A DNA stretch of 64,000 nt from Symbiodinium microadriaticum (Eukaryota > Sar > Dinophyceae > Suessiales > Symbiodiniaceae): contig LSRX01000047.1 in the NCBI GenBank assembly GCA_001939145.1, forward strand, positions 530,784 to 594,783, given 5' to 3'. How positions within the stretch are numbered: the first letter of the stretch is position 1; each line of letters begins with the position of its first letter. Of the stretch, positions 10,531 to 21,629 are shown in pieces. The translations under genes were made by a program, and so were the position numbers. A model generated the notes under the pieces. It saw only the letters and a program-made list of their open reading frames with translations. It was not told the origin of the DNA and did not search any database.

Positions 10531-10746
10531 GAGTAAGGTTTAGCATTTAACTAAACCAAAACATCCCAGCCCCTCAACTACGCTCCCGAAGCCCTCGCCG
10601 AAACCGGCCTGCACATAGCAGTGGCCGTCATGGGTGGCGGCGCGATTGATTGCATGTGCCGCACACCTGGGCCAACGCAAGGGCTCCAAGGTTCACCAGT
10701 AAAAAAGGACCCAGTGCGTGGTTCATAAGTAGCCTCTTTGTAATAA

Positions 10747-10833
10747 GGGTACCAAGGGTACCCTTTTTCCTACTATTCGGTTTTAGTAAGGGGGCCCGAA
10801 AATAAAAAGGGCAAAAGGGTACCACTCAGGGAC
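10747..10833 (+). mobile_element. Inverted-repeat element (family P, single copy)
   Basis: GGGTACCAAGGGTACCCTTT near the left end pairs imperfectly with AAAAAGGGCAAAAGGGTACC at the right. The left arm is itself palindromic around CCAAGG. MITE-like by structure only. Confidence 0.5.
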
Positions 10834-11075
10834 CTAGGTAATTTGGGTACTGCCCCCCTCATGAGCATGCTTGATCCGAAACCCCTCCAGACCCAGGCTT
10901 CTGAGGCCTTAAACCCTAACCCCGAACACCTAAACCAACCCCGAATCCCTAAACTTCCCTAAACCGCACCCGAACTTCTTGAGTGCGCTGCGGATTCAAC
11001 GGGATGCCCTTTCTGGCGCACTTGCTTTCGTTGACCTCGCAAGACCGGGCGAAGGGCTGCATGAGGCTTCCGCCA
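10834..11075. other. Unique stretch with a few CCCTAAA variants
   Basis: A small degenerate C-strand patch lies at about 10908-10965. No gene is recognised. Confidence 0.5.
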
Positions 11076-11180
11076 TATGGGTCGATCCAAGTTAGGGTGC
11101 CTTTTAGGGTCCTTTTTGGTGAGGGTGCCGTACCGTTTTGGGGACCTAAACAGGGACCCTCATTTAGAGAACTACCCATA
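11076..11180 (+). mobile_element. Family G MITE copy 1
   Basis: It begins TATGGGT and ends TTTAGAGAACTACCCATA. The interior GGGTGCCG...GGGGACCTAAA...GGGACCCT aligns with the copy at 25521-25630. The inner part of the left arm has diverged. Confidence 0.7.
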
Positions 11181-11656
11181 CAGAGGATTCTGACAGATAT
11201 AGTAATATAGAGGGTGTATACACGGCGTAATTATAATTGAAGAACTAGGGTATACCTTGGGAACCACAGCTTGGACCGTTTTTCTTGTCTTGGAGGCTGC
11301 AGATCTTGTGGCAAAAGGCTCGGGTGGTGATCCTAAAGTTTAAATCTAAACCGTAAACCCTAAAGTTTAAAGCGGTCAAAACAGAGCATCCAGAAATTGC
11401 CAACCGAAAGATGCACGAATGTTCTACACAGCTGGAATCCTGATTTCCTCTTGGAAGACACAATTGTGCCCTCGCATATCCGAAAAGACCGTGGTAGGAG
11501 GGATGTTGCGGACCTTCCCCGCGAATCGAAACCGAGTTGTTTGAGAATCAAAACAACTCCTCCTCTAAACCGAAGAAACAAATCAAAACAGCTCCACTTC
11601 ACCAAAAACACAGCAGTCGTTTTGACTCGATCGTCATTTTCAGGGTCTTAGCCACC
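11181..11656. other. Repeat-poor stretch, no recognisable gene
   Basis: Opposed overlapping frames of 69-84 codons lie between 11245 and 11746. None is recognised, and one reads into the next inverted-repeat element. Confidence 0.5.
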
Positions 11657-11764
11657 CCAGAGGGTCCATATATACTGCTATTATGGAATTATGTTCCCAA
11701 AACCAGAATAGGCATGGTCTTTTGGGACCTAACTCCATCATGGTAGTGCACATGGGCCCTCTGG
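11657..11764 (+). mobile_element. Family M MITE, intact hairpin
   Basis: The arms CCAGAGGGTCCATATATACT and, reversed, CCAGAGGGCCCATGTGCACT continue to pair for about 40 bp (TATGGAATTATGTTCCC against GATGGAGTTAGGTCCC). The whole 108-bp element could fold into one hairpin. A truncated copy lies at 411-476. Confidence 0.85.
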
Positions 11765-11860
11765 GCACTGAAGCACTCTGAGCTCCGAGCATGGCACACG
11801 AAGAGCGTGTCGCGCTGCAGGTTGTAGAGGTAAAGAAAAAGGCGATCTGGGGACACCTAA

Positions 11861-11972
11861 GCTGCGTTTTTGTTAAGGGATCTAAGTTAAGTTTCCATAA
11901 TCAGAAAACCGTGTTAGTTATTTACTGCAGATCCTTGTCATGGTAACTTAAATTAAATTCCTTAGCAAAAGC
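11861..11972 (+). mobile_element. Family K MITE copy 2
   Basis: Left GTTTTTGTTAAGGGATCTAA, then GTTAAGTTTCCATAA, pairs with right ATGGTAACTTAAATTAAATT then CCTTAGCAAAAGC. About 30 bp of imperfect inverted ends in 112 bp. Confidence 0.75.
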
Positions 11973-12116
11973 CCAGTAAGGCAGTCTTGATCGCACTTAG
12001 CATTTGAAGGCTTGAGGCTGCGGCTCACCCTAAAGCCTGAACCCTAAACTTCCCGAACTGTCTGCCGCTTTTGGAACTCTATACTCACTATACTCCATGT
12101 TTGAAAACTTTAAGTC

Positions 12117-12478
12117 CCCTAAACCCTAAACCCTGAACCCTAGATCCTAAACCCTGAACCCTAAACCCTAAACCGTGAACCCTAAACCCTAAACCCTGAA
12201 ACCGAAACCCTAAACCCTAAACCCTACACCCTGAACGCTAAACCCTGAACCCACCCTAAGTTCGGGATATAGGGCTTTAGGGCCTATAGGGGGGCCGTGG
12301 ATGTTTCAGGTGTCGGGGTTGAGGACCCATGGCTTCCCGAAGTCGCACCAAAGCCGAGATACCTCCCGGGTTTAGGATTTCGGGGTTTAGGAGTTTAGGG
12401 GTTTAGGGGTTTAAAGGTTTAGGGTTTAGGGGTTTAGGGCTGTAAGGGTTTAGGGTTTAGGGGTTTGGGCTTTAGGTT
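12117..12478. repeat. Opposed telomere-like clusters
   Basis: C-strand at 12117-12250 and G-strand at 12366-12478, separated by about 115 bp. The C-strand copy contains CCCTGAA variants. Confidence 0.9.
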
Positions 12479-12714
12479 TTTTTTGCTACAGTTGGGGTGA
12501 CTCTTTTACGTCTGGCCAAGACGCTCCCAACAAAAAAGTGCCGAAATTTAAGCATCTCAACTTAACAAAAGCCGCCCCTCACAAGACAAGTACATGCCGC
12601 AGGGTGTGGGGTTTAGGACGTAGGGTTTAGGGTTCCCGAAACAAAGCCGAGATACATCCTGGGTGTAGAAGCGGCCGCTTACACCACCCGTGAGATCTGC
12701 AAGCGCATCCTGGC

Positions 12715-12760
12715 CGGGGGCCGTTGATAATTGGAATCGAGCTCATATAAGCGTTCCCTA
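12715..12760 (+). mobile_element. Family H fragment (left end)
   Basis: GGGGGCCGTTGATAATTGGAAT resembles the left end of family H. No right end is visible. Confidence 0.45.
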
Positions 12761-13221
12761 AACCCTAAACCCTTCGCTATAAGGGTGCCATAAGGGCTTG
12801 CGGGTCTGGGGCCTTGGCAATGGGGCTATATTCTACGGTATGAAAATAAGGAACCCTCAGAGAATAGTACATTAAACCACCGGGTTAAAGATGGTGCTGC
12901 GGTGATGATGAAACGCTAACCTTGTTCCTGATACTATAGCTAGCAGGCGGGTAGACCACAGGACCAGAAACCCACAGCATATACCCTGAACCTCCTTCAT
13001 CAAGGGTTCTTCCAGGATTGACTTGAAGTACAGAATCTCTATTTCTACCGATCCACCCCAGATGAAGGCGTCCAGGCGCTCTGGGTTTACGGTTTTGAGG
13101 ATTAGGGTTTTATTGGTTTTGTCATGCTATAGGAGATAGTCAGGTGAATGAGCTTAGGGTAAGAGTGCCTTGCTCAGCCCCAAGCCCAACACCCTGACCC
13201 AAACAATTAAGCTGGGAGTTA
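12761..13221. other. Unique stretch, no feature recognised
   Basis: No long frame. One isolated TTAGGGTTTT unit lies near 13100. Confidence 0.5.
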
Positions 13222-13284
13222 GGATTAGGGGGACCCTTGGGGATATAGTTCAGAAGGGTCCCCTTTGAGGGGTCTCCCTAATAC
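13222..13284 (+). mobile_element. Short inverted-repeat element (family N)
   Basis: ATTAGGGGGACCCTTGGGG pairs with GGTCCCCTTTGAGGGG and GTCTCCCTAAT at the right end; total about 63 bp. Single copy here. Confidence 0.6.
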
Positions 13285-13429
13285 TACCTCGGATAAGCCC
13301 TCAAGGCCTCAACACTCAACCCCCAAGCCGTCACACGCACATGCCTGCACCTTGTACCGGCACCCAATCCTTCACCGAACTCTCTAAGGAGCCGTTTCAG
13401 GAACATTCAAGGATCCCTTCAAGGAACAT

Positions 13430-13605
13430 TAAACCCTAAACCTTCAACCCTAAACCCTAAACCGTTAAGGAACGCTTCAAAGGATTCCTTGGAGGCCCCC
13501 GTTCTGAGTCCCGACGAACACACAGAGAGCCTCCACCTGGCCGCCGCCGCCGATCTGAGAGCAGTTCTTGGGTTTAGGGTTTAGGGGTTTAGGGTTTAGG
13601 GTTGG
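13430..13605. repeat. Small opposed telomere-like clusters
   Basis: C-strand at about 13430-13470 and G-strand at 13567-13605. Between them lie AAGGAACNCTTCAAGG motifs like those at 6666-6765. Confidence 0.8.
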
Positions 13606-13639
13606 TTTTATCATGTCCTGAAAGCTTGTATCACGCCCA

Positions 13640-13698
13640 GGTCTTTCCAATATCCCTTCAAGGAATATAGATTGAATCATAGTAGGATCCCTACTATG
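13640..13698 (+). mobile_element. Family S fragment and 21-bp perfect palindrome
   Basis: CTTTCCAATATCCCTTCAAG, then GAATATAG, matches one arm of the S element at 51569-51703 (reverse orientation). It is followed at 13678-13698 by a perfect inverted repeat, CATAGTAGG-ATC-CCTACTATG. Confidence 0.55.
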
Positions 13699-13724
13699 AA
13701 CTGAGGTATATACCCTGATTACCT

Positions 13725-13925
13725 GAACCCTAAACGCCTAAAGCCTAAACCCCTAAACCTCTAAGCCCTAAATCCCTAAACCCTAAACTCCGTAAACCCT
13801 AATCCCTAAACCCTAAATCCCTGAACCCTAAACCCCCAAACCCTAAACTCCGTAAACCCTAATCCCTAAACCCGAGACCCAAACCCCAGACCCCTAAACC
13901 CTAAACCCCTAAACTCTATAACCTA
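13725..13925 (-). repeat. CCCTAAA telomere-like cluster
   Basis: About 28 units. An internal phrase, CCTAAACTCCGTAAACCCTA followed by ATCCCTAAACCC, occurs twice (13784 and 13844), showing a secondary period of about 60 bp. Confidence 0.9.
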
Positions 13926-14010
13926 AACAGATTCTGGTTCTAATAGTATGGTATATCAATCTGGCTTCGCCATTGATCCACCACTACCACGCGGTTCTTT
14001 TCTCTGAACT

Positions 14011-14118
14011 TACCTATAGTGTCCATTGTAGTTCCTTGTGTTGTTCTAGCGAATATTTCTATTCAGGACCCTAACAGGTAACCCAAAAAGGAACTACAAT
14101 GGAGACTAACTATAGGTA
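14011..14118 (+). mobile_element. Family B MITE copy 1
   Basis: TA, then CCTATAGTGTCCATTGTAGT, is inverted at the right as ACTACAATGGAGACTAACTA, then TAGG TA. The core contains the GGTAACCCAAAAAGGAACTA also found in family A. Length 108 bp. Confidence 0.85.
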
Positions 14119-14493
14119 TAGGTTGCAGCTACTGCAAGCTGCCGTCTCTGCCGGGGGCCGCGGGTGCTACAACGGCCTGAAGAGAGTCTAAATTCTATTC
14201 GGCCCTAGTCAGAGTGCGAAACCCTGCAATTTAGGAATTAGGCTTATAAACCCAAACCCTATTCTTTAGGCCCTGTTCAGAAACCCTGTATATTCTTCCG
14301 GAATGAAGCCCTACCCTATTCCGAAACCCTATTCATTGTAAGTTAGGCCTAAATCCTAGTCCGTAATGCTTACAGTTTTCACTCTACGGGTCCAAGATGT
14401 CCCAGTACACGCACAGAATGGATTACCGCCCCAGGCCTTAACCCTGCAACCCAAGCCTGTAGATGTCTATTGAACTCTTGAAGTGTGCCATCA

Positions 14494-14598
14494 TACGGTT
14501 GATGATATAAACCCTACATTATCCATAATAAGGAATATACCATAACTCCTGTAGTTTAGGATCCGTAAGGTAATGCAGGATTTACATCATCAACAGTA
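14494..14598 (+). mobile_element. Family F MITE copy 1
   Basis: TA CGGTTGATGATATAAACC at the left is inverted as TTTACATCATCAACAG TA at the right. Inside, CATTATCCATAATAAGGAAT and GTAATGCAGGATTTA pair or match the copies at 27156 and 34637. Length 105 bp. Confidence 0.9.
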
Positions 14599-16040
14599 GC
14601 AGAATTAGATTCGGGCTTGGGAGTCTGGAGTTTCTCATAGTAAAGCTGCCTTAGGGACCATAAGGGGAAACTAGATTCATACTTTTTCACGCACCAATGG
14701 CTAGATTGAATTTCGCAGTCGCCAACTGGAAGCCCAGTCCCCTGTAGGTTTTATGTGTTAAATTTACACGGTGCTTAGAGGTTCTTCCAATCGGATCTTT
14801 ATGGGTCCGTAATGGTCCGTATGGGGGGGTTCTGTAGGGTCTTTATTGGAGGTTTACCAGAATTGTATATAGAGTTGTTCTAGATTTCGAAGCTCCTACT
14901 AGGAGTTATATACCTATACAGTACTCGTTAACTTATGGAGGTGCCCAGGGTTTGCGCATGGTCTAAGGAACAATACCCTGCCGCCACGTAAGAAAGTGGG
15001 CTTGCTGGGAGAATGCGTGGGAAGATGGCTTTGCGATGTACGGCGGCTAAGGGTGTAGGGTTTCTTCGATGCGCAAGGGACTAGGAGCTGTGGATGTGGG
15101 TTTGGGGACTTGGAACCCTGATTGCGAAGCTGAGAGCTCCGACGGCCATCCAGCCACCACTGTTGTCATCCGGATTTTGGCCATCCCGCAGGGTGTGGAC
15201 CTCTCGACGCTGCCGACTTTCGGATACAGGTCTCCATGCTTCAACTCAGAATTACCTGCACAAGGCCTAAATCCACGTCCCTTCGGAAAAAGTCTTCGCA
15301 CGAAGCACAACAAGCGCGGATCTGCTCGAGATAGTGATTACTCTCATTTACTATGATTCATGCTATTCTTATGTTCTGTTTTTATGACTATGTTTCCGCC
15401 TTTCTGGCCTTCGGATGTCGGACCTAAGTGCAGCGGGTTCGCTCTCAATTATTGCATGCTTTAGGATGTTGGTTTCGGGCTTAGGGAAACTCTTTAAGTA
15501 GCTCCAGTGTCCCGAGAGATCGCTGAACTCAACCGAGGGATGATACTGTGCAAGCAGACAGCCTCCGCCAAGCAAGGGAACATCAAATTCTGAGTGTAGG
15601 GCACAGGGTTCAGGAGTTAAGCCTTGCAGGCTTTTTTGCCTAAGGGGTTCAGAGGCCACAACAAAAACCAGACCTGACGGACTGTTAAACCTCCACTGCG
15701 AACTCTAACCCTTCATCCCTTAAGCCCACAGAGCCCTAAACCCTAGACCCAGAAGGGCGTCTGCAGTGCCTTGGCGTAGGCCTTCTCGACAAGGGAGGGC
15801 CTGCCAACAGCGATCTCATGCGGGCCTTAAAAGTTTGGAGAATACTCGATGTTAGTGAGGCTTGACGGAGGTCTTCTATGGCTTTGGGACGGCTTCATAA
15901 GTATTTCACAGGATACTTAAAAGCTTTAAGGCTTCGAAACGACTAATCAGGTGTTATGTCCTCATGTCCTAATCGCAGATTTGCATCATGAAGCCCCAGG
16001 CACCATAAGCTCCACGCCCTGAGCCCTAAAGGCCCGACGC
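14599..16040. other. Repeat-poor 1.4 kb, no recognisable gene
   Basis: The longest frames are opposed: 95 codons plus (15069-15356), 88 codons minus (15047-15313) and 96 codons minus (15369-15659). I recognise no domain. It is one of the more plausible places for unseen exons, but splice signals could not be confirmed. Confidence 0.5.
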
Positions 16041-16136
16041 CATGATCTCACAAGCCCTTGGCCCCAAAATCACGAACTCTGGAGTCGTAACCTGGCTAAA
16101 GCCTCAATCTCACACACACTCCTCCCCCCCCCCCCC

Positions 16137-16137
16137 N
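16137..16137. other. Single-N join after poly-C
   Basis: A run of 13 C ends at the N; a homopolymer probably broke the assembly here. Confidence 0.8.
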
Positions 16138-16222
16138 TCGGGCCATACGGCGGCCTTCGGGTCTCTTGGGTGGGTTGGAGGATTGAATGTTGAATGTTGT
16201 GCTGAAATATCCATGGCTCCGA

Positions 16223-16396
16223 GCCCTAAACCCTCAACCCTAAACCCTATAGACTCACAGAAAAAGTCCCAAAAGACCCCGAACCCCAAACTGTAAAAAG
16301 CTTAAAATATAAAAATCAAATTTTTCAAACCCCAATCCCTAAACCCTAAAGCCTAAAATTCAAACTCCCAAACCCCAATCCCTAAACCCTACACTC
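16223..16396 (-). repeat. Sparse CCCTAAA cluster
   Basis: C-strand units at 16223-16250 and 16330-16396, with a repeated phrase AACCCCAATCCCTAAACCCT at about 16331 and 16374. Confidence 0.8.
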
Positions 16397-16511
16397 CGAA
16401 AGCCAGCAGGGAGTGCCAAAGGATGTAGGGGAAGTGCTCGGAACCTGGGCAGAACGGCCGACTGCGGCTGAAGTGTCGAGGCTGCAGCTTCGTCGGTTGA
16501 GCCATAAACGG

Positions 16512-16735
16512 CTTAGGGTTTAGGGTTTTAGGGGTTTTAGGGCTTTAGGGTTTAGGGCTTTCGGGGTTTAGGGTTTTAGGGTTTAGGGTTTTAGGGGTTT
16601 TAGGGCTTTAGGGTTTAGGGCTTTCGGGGTTTAGGGTTTTAGGGTTTAGGGTTTTAGGGTTTTACGGGTTTAGGGTTCAGGGCTTGGGGTTTCGGGTTTA
16701 AGGTTCAGGGCTTGGGGTTTAGGGCTTAGGAAAGT
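16512..16735 (+). repeat. TTTAGGG cluster with 63-bp tandem duplication
   Basis: A composite 63-bp unit (GGGTTTTAGGGGTTTTAGGG, CTTTAGGGTTTAGGGCTTTC, then GGGGTTTAGGG) occurs twice in tandem almost without change from about 16523. A second shorter composite, GGGTTCAGGGCTTGGGGTTT, also repeats. Confidence 0.9.
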
Positions 16736-17511
16736 CCAGGGTTTACAGGGCTCGGATTAATGGAAGAGGGTTCGGGGATGGACCAGGCAAAGGAATCGAA
16801 AGACTGTGAGTAAATGGCCGTAACTCTATGAAGACTCGAGGTGAGGGACAAGGGCTTGGAAGAAGATGCACGCACACCCTTACGCCCTCGCCCAAAAAAG
16901 TGTCTGATGTCTCGGTATGATTCCTTGTTAGGTGAATGCAGCCAAGATGAAACGCACGTCAACATCCGAAGACCGAGATACTTTTGACCTTCCGAAACCC
17001 TACTTTCGCTTGCACAGTCGAGCCTGCATATGGCAGGAATACACAAAGGAGTAGCCTTGAGCAGTTTAGCCCATCTGCAAGCCTTTCAAGCCTCACCTTA
17101 CCCATCGAACTCCTAAGCCCTCAACAGCTTCCTGAAATTAAGTCTCGACAGAAGCTCCTGGCCCTAGTACACAGCTCAGCAGAACATGGCTGGCTCCGGG
17201 CTGGGAGAAGCTGACTGTTGATGCCCACAAACGAAAGGTTATGTAGGCGTTCTGAACCATTTGGCATTTCGGGACTTGAATTTGGGACGAGCCCATGCAT
17301 CAACTACAGAACCTGGCGGTTGAAATAACCATGAAACCGTAAATAATCCAGAAGCCCTGAACCCTTAACACGATCCCCCAAGTCGGGAGCCCACCCGGCA
17401 ATAGCTATCAAAGGTCGCAAGCCTTTACTGTCTAGTACCCCTTTGCTCCGGAAATCTCTCGGAGGATATCCGTGGCTAGGTTTGCCTCATTCAAGCAAGC
17501 TATTGCCATTG
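16736..17511. other. Repeat-poor stretch, no recognisable gene
   Basis: Opposed frames of 106 codons (minus, 16726-17046) and 76 codons (plus, 16984-17214) overlap. Neither resembles a known family. Confidence 0.5.
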
Positions 17512-17675
17512 ACCATATACATATACATACATACATCTCTCTCTCTATATATATATGTGTGTGTGTGTATACATGTATGTATCATGCATACTAAGCATAG
17601 ATGATGTACATGTATATCTGTATATGTATATAAACATGCATGTATGCATGTATGTATGTATGTATGTATGCATGC
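17512..17675. repeat. Compound AT/GT/ATGT microsatellite
   Basis: ACAT, CT, TA, GT and ATGT/ATGC units succeed one another. The 80-113 codon frames across it are microsatellite translations. Confidence 0.95.
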
Positions 17676-19241
17676 ACACCTACTCTCACACCCCACTTCA
17701 AGAAACAGGTATGCCTCAACCAAAAGCCCTAGACCTTGCTCAGAGGTCCCTGCGGCAACACAAGGGCTCGAAGCCATTTGGAGCCAAGGGCGCGTAATCG
17801 TCCTTGGCAGCGTAACTTGAGGTTCCAAGAGGCAAGATGCGATATTCCTAAAGCCTGCAAACTGTCAAGCTCCCGAGCTGTTCTCTGGAGTTGATGTGAT
17901 TTGCGACTGCAGCACTTGGCGTAGAGGCTTGGATGCCTTGGGCTTGTGGGATTGCGTCTTAAGGTTCAAGGCATGTCGCGCTTGTCCGCTTCTATGCTCT
18001 AGCCTCCAGGAGTCGTGGATGCTTTCGTCTCTGGACGGGATTTAGGATTTAGGCCTTAGATTTTAGAGTCGGAGGAACTGGGAGATGGAAGCCCTGGGAG
18101 TGGGTACAGCCCTGAACTCTAAATCCTCAGCCTCAAACCCTGAACAAGGCCGCACAGCTCAGGATTCTGGGAATCTTGGGCTCAGTATCCCAGGTGTGGG
18201 GGCCAGATGTTCTTGAGCTCGGGCTGAAAGATTCAGGGTTTAGGGTTATAGATTCAGTGTTGACAGAATGCAACAGCGAAGGTTTCTGAAGTTTGGAAAC
18301 TTTTCATGATCCTTTAAATACTAGGCCTCGTAGTGGTTAGGATTTCCGATCTTTTACATTGAAGGACCTTCACACCCCTGTTTTCTTGAGAGCCCGTGGA
18401 ACACCATAAATCCCTAAATGCTAGAATCCCCATCAAGTACCTTGACCTTCTATCCACCCTCTACTAGATCCTAGATTCAATTAATATTTGGGACCATATG
18501 CCCCTATTCGGGGGTACAGGGCCTAATCCCTAAGCCCTAAACTCCTAATACCCTACGAAACCCAAGAGTCTGAGTCCGTGGCCACCTCCACCTTCAGCCA
18601 AATTCCGTTCTTGAAGATGCGGAGGATGTACACTGCGTGCCTTTGTGTGTGTGCGGGGTTTAGGGATGTTTAGGCAGGTAGGGTCCCAATCAAACTCAGA
18701 CAGCTGCACACAAGGCACCCTCTAGCCCAGCACAAGCCCACCTTCTACATGATGATATTTGAGCTGGGTTGTAGATGCCATGTCGATCTGTCCGATCACA
18801 ACACGAGAAGATACATATGCCTCATGGGAAAACGGCTTCGCACAAATTGTTCTACAATCCTCGACTGGCACCAAACGAGAACTCACAGGCTAATTCTATG
18901 AAGGCTGTCCAGATTGCTGAGAATATGCTGAATCAAGGGACTCTTCGGCTTTATGAAGAATGCTGAGAATAGAAGAGGCCGCCTGCAGCATAGAACTATC
19001 AATCCTGAGCGCTAAACGATTGCCCTGAACCCTAGACCAGGAGTCACAACGCGTTCGCGCTTAAGTGCTTACCTTGAACTTCCATAAACAGCTGTTTGTA
19101 GGTTCTGATATGTTCTGACTATAAACCCTGATATCGACTTTTATAGGAACCCTTCCAAAAAGAGTAGGTTCTGGTAGCCTCAATGCCGGAAGTCTCTTGA
19201 ACCCACTCAACTCCCAGCTTCCGTTCTCTAAGGCTACGCGT
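17676..19241. other. Repeat-poor 1.6 kb, no recognisable gene
   Basis: Only short frames (63 codons at 18775-18966; part of a 122-codon minus frame that runs into the G element). Isolated TTTAGGG units lie near 18240 and 18660. Confidence 0.5.
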
Positions 19242-19346
19242 ATGGGTAGTTCTGTAAATTCGGGTCCCTCTTCAGAGGAACACAAAAATAGTACGGCACC
19301 CTTAAAAGAAGAACCCCAAAAGAGACCCTGCTTTGGAGAACTACAC
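19242..19346 (+). mobile_element. Family G MITE copy 3 (reverse orientation)
   Basis: ATGGGTAGTTCTGTAAATTC then GGGTCCCTC at the left. Interior TACGGCACCC is the reverse complement of GGGTGCCGTA in copy 1. The right end is TTGGAGAACTAC. Confidence 0.75.
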
Positions 19347-20249
19347 TTCAAGCTGCTGTAGTTTCGGATCCTTGCAAGCAAAGGGATCCATGAGCCCGGG
19401 TTTCTTTCAGGGTTACTATTCTGACTCAACCAAGGAATACCAGCTTTGGTATCTCCGCGTTCCTGAGACGGCTTCGTGGTTTACATAAACACTAGGGAAC
19501 CAGGGTCCCTTCCATGGGCCACTAGAAACGTCGGTTGAAGTGAAGACGACCGAACTTCGAAGTCGTGTGGTCGCTGTGTGAAGAAACCTCGAATCGAAGT
19601 CCACATAGGCTTCTGGTACCTACTTTGGGGGATATGGGAGTCCCAGAAAAGGGGGGACAGGACACCCCACATAAGGACCTCTCATGTTGCTAGAATCATG
19701 TGGAGCCCAGTGAATGTGGAGCCCTAGGATAAGGTCGGAGCTTCGTGTCGTAGCAGAGGAAGAGGGAGCGCGCCAGCGCCGGGCGAAGGGAAATTGCCTG
19801 GCGGATCGAGGCAGTTTCGAGATTTAGGGCATATATCGGCGCGGGGTTTTAGGATCTGTGGGTTTTGGGCTCCCCAATAAACCCTAGACTCGAAACCCTA
19901 AACTCCGAAATGTCAAGGCACGTGTTTGTAGGTGGCACTTAGGTCCTAGCTGCATATGCACCGAACCTCAAATCTTCTACGCATCATGCGGTCGTTTCAA
20001 GAAGTCTCTTCAGTGGAGTTGTGTAAGTACAGGGTTTAGGGTTTCGGGTAGAGTGAGCCACAAGTTAGATGCGCGGAAAACTGATGGTGGGATGGCTACC
20101 TGTGATATCTTCATAAAGCACAGAAGCTGCAGAAGCGTCATGTAGGAAATGAATCCACAATCACAAGCATCCGGAGCTTTTACAAGTTAGTGTTAAGAGC
20201 TCTGACCTGGAGTTCAGGGTGCAAGCAAGTCTGGTGATCACCCGTTAAG
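19347..20249. other. Repeat-poor stretch, no recognisable gene
   Basis: Overlapping 62-63 codon minus-strand frames only. GGTACCTACTTTGGGGGATA near 19616 resembles part of element L (30619-30704). Confidence 0.5.
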
Positions 20250-20305
20250 GTTTTAGGGTTTAGGGGTTATAGTGGTTAGGGTTTAGGGTTTAGAGTTTCA
20301 GCTAC
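20250..20305 (+). repeat. TTTAGGG telomere-like cluster
   Basis: Six degenerate G-strand units immediately upstream of a D element. Confidence 0.85.
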
Positions 20306-20339
20306 AAGAAGATGAATCAAGCACGCGAACCATGCAGGG

Positions 20340-20423
20340 TACCCTAACCCCCCAGGTACCTACTATATAGGGTACTAGAGCCCCTAGGGCCTGACATAGT
20401 AGGTACCTGGAGGGTTAGGGGTA
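20340..20423 (+). mobile_element. Family D MITE copy 1
   Basis: TA CCCTAACCCCCCAGGTACC, then TACTATATAGGG, pairs with CATAGTAGGTACCTGGAGGG, then TTAGGGG TA. The loop centre is AGCCCCTAGGGCC. It is an almost complete 84-bp palindrome, nearly identical to 60021-60104. The ends themselves resemble the telomere-like unit. Confidence 0.9.
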
Positions 20424-20659
20424 TTTGGGGATGAGGGTTGATGAGTGGCTCCGCACGGCAGAGGGTCTTCACCGTTGACAAACCCTGCAGCCAATCGAAG
20501 CCCCAAACCAAACCAAACCACCTATATAGAAAAAATATATACATACATACACACTCTGCTCACATAATATTCTGCACCGTGACCTGTGTATGTTTGAAGA
20601 TCTGCGGGGGTGGGGAGGGGGGTGGCGGAGTAGTGGTCTTTTGGGCTTCGGAGGAGTTT

Positions 20660-20759
20660 GGGGGTTCCGAAAATAGGGGACCCTAATATAGTACCCTAAC
20701 TAGTAGGATCCTTATTATACGGACCCCAAAATAAGGTACCCTAATTGTCGGAAAGCTCC
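20660..20759 (+). mobile_element. Family E MITE copy 1
   Basis: Left GGGGGTTCCGAAAATAGGGG is imperfectly inverted at the right as CCCTAATTGTCGGAAAGCTCC. The middle GGACCCTAATATAGTACCCT and GGACCCCAAAATAAGGTACC is shared with 43003-43107. Confidence 0.8.
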
Positions 20760-20871
20760 ATTTTGGCTTAGAAGATGGGAAGGAAGAGGCCGGCGGGACG
20801 TTCAAAGCTTCCACCAGGTACATGTTGTCAAGATGTCCCGGGAAGACTCGTCCGAAATGCCTTAGTAGATG

Positions 20872-20895
20872 GTTTAGGGTTTAGGGTTTAGGAGT
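20872..20895 (+). repeat. Short TTTAGGG run
   Basis: Three G-strand units isolated in unique sequence. Confidence 0.8.
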
Positions 20896-21319
20896 AGATC
20901 TCAGGTCAAGGGCGAGGGCGTGGAGAGTTCAAGCGGCCTGGGTAAGACCCTAAACAGAAAGCCTCTCCCAGCAACAAAAGAGGTGGCATGCTGAACCCTA
21001 AACCCTAACGCCCAAGAGCTCAGCTCAGACCCTCATGGCCCTAATTCATTACACCCGAAAACTGAACCCCCACCCCACAATCCCAGACCTCCCAACTTCC
21101 ACCCGAAACCCACTACCAACCCCAACATCAATAGCCCAACAAAAAGATGCAGCATTACAGAGACACTGGTGTTGGGTTCTGGAGCTTGCGGTTCTTGGGG
21201 TTCCTGCGGCTTGGGGGGGGGGTTAGAAGCTTCGGCCGTTCAGCCCGCCCCCAACCGACGGTTTAGAGTTTAGGAGTTTAGGAGTCTATAGTATAGGGTT
21301 TTAATCCCTAAACCTGCTC

Positions 21320-21341
21320 ATATATATATATATATATATAG
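21320..21341. repeat. (TA)n microsatellite
   Basis: About 11 TA units. Confidence 0.95.
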
Positions 21342-21439
21342 ATGACTCTCTTCGGGCTCCGCTGGGGCACACGCGTGGCGTTCACACGGCTCTCGTCGAA
21401 GAGCATGGCGGTGCCAGAAGCCAGGGGTTCGAACCTATG

Positions 21440-21545
21440 GTTTATAGCTTTAGGGTCCAGGGTTCAGGGTTTAGGATTTAGGGCTTTGGGGCTTTGGGGC
21501 TTTGGGGTTCAGGGTTCTGGGGTTTAGGGGTTTAGGGTTTAGGGG
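21440..21545 (+). repeat. TTTAGGG-like cluster
   Basis: G-strand units with a GGGCTTT variant repeated four times in a row. Confidence 0.9.
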
Positions 21546-21550
21546 GTTTT

Positions 21551-21629
21551 TTTATAGGTTCAAGATTAGATTTAGTGGCCGAGGGTTGAGGGCTTAGGGT
21601 TTATTTATAGGTTCAAGATTATATTTAGT
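21551..21629 (+). repeat. Two-copy direct repeat, period 53
   Basis: TTTATAGGTTCAAGATTAGA then TTTAGT at 21551 recurs at 21604 with one difference. Confidence 0.9.

Noticed and set aside
21425..21440. B-box-like GGGGTTCGAACCT
   Set aside because: A tRNA T-arm match by itself; no D-arm or anticodon arm upstream. The string is palindromic and short.
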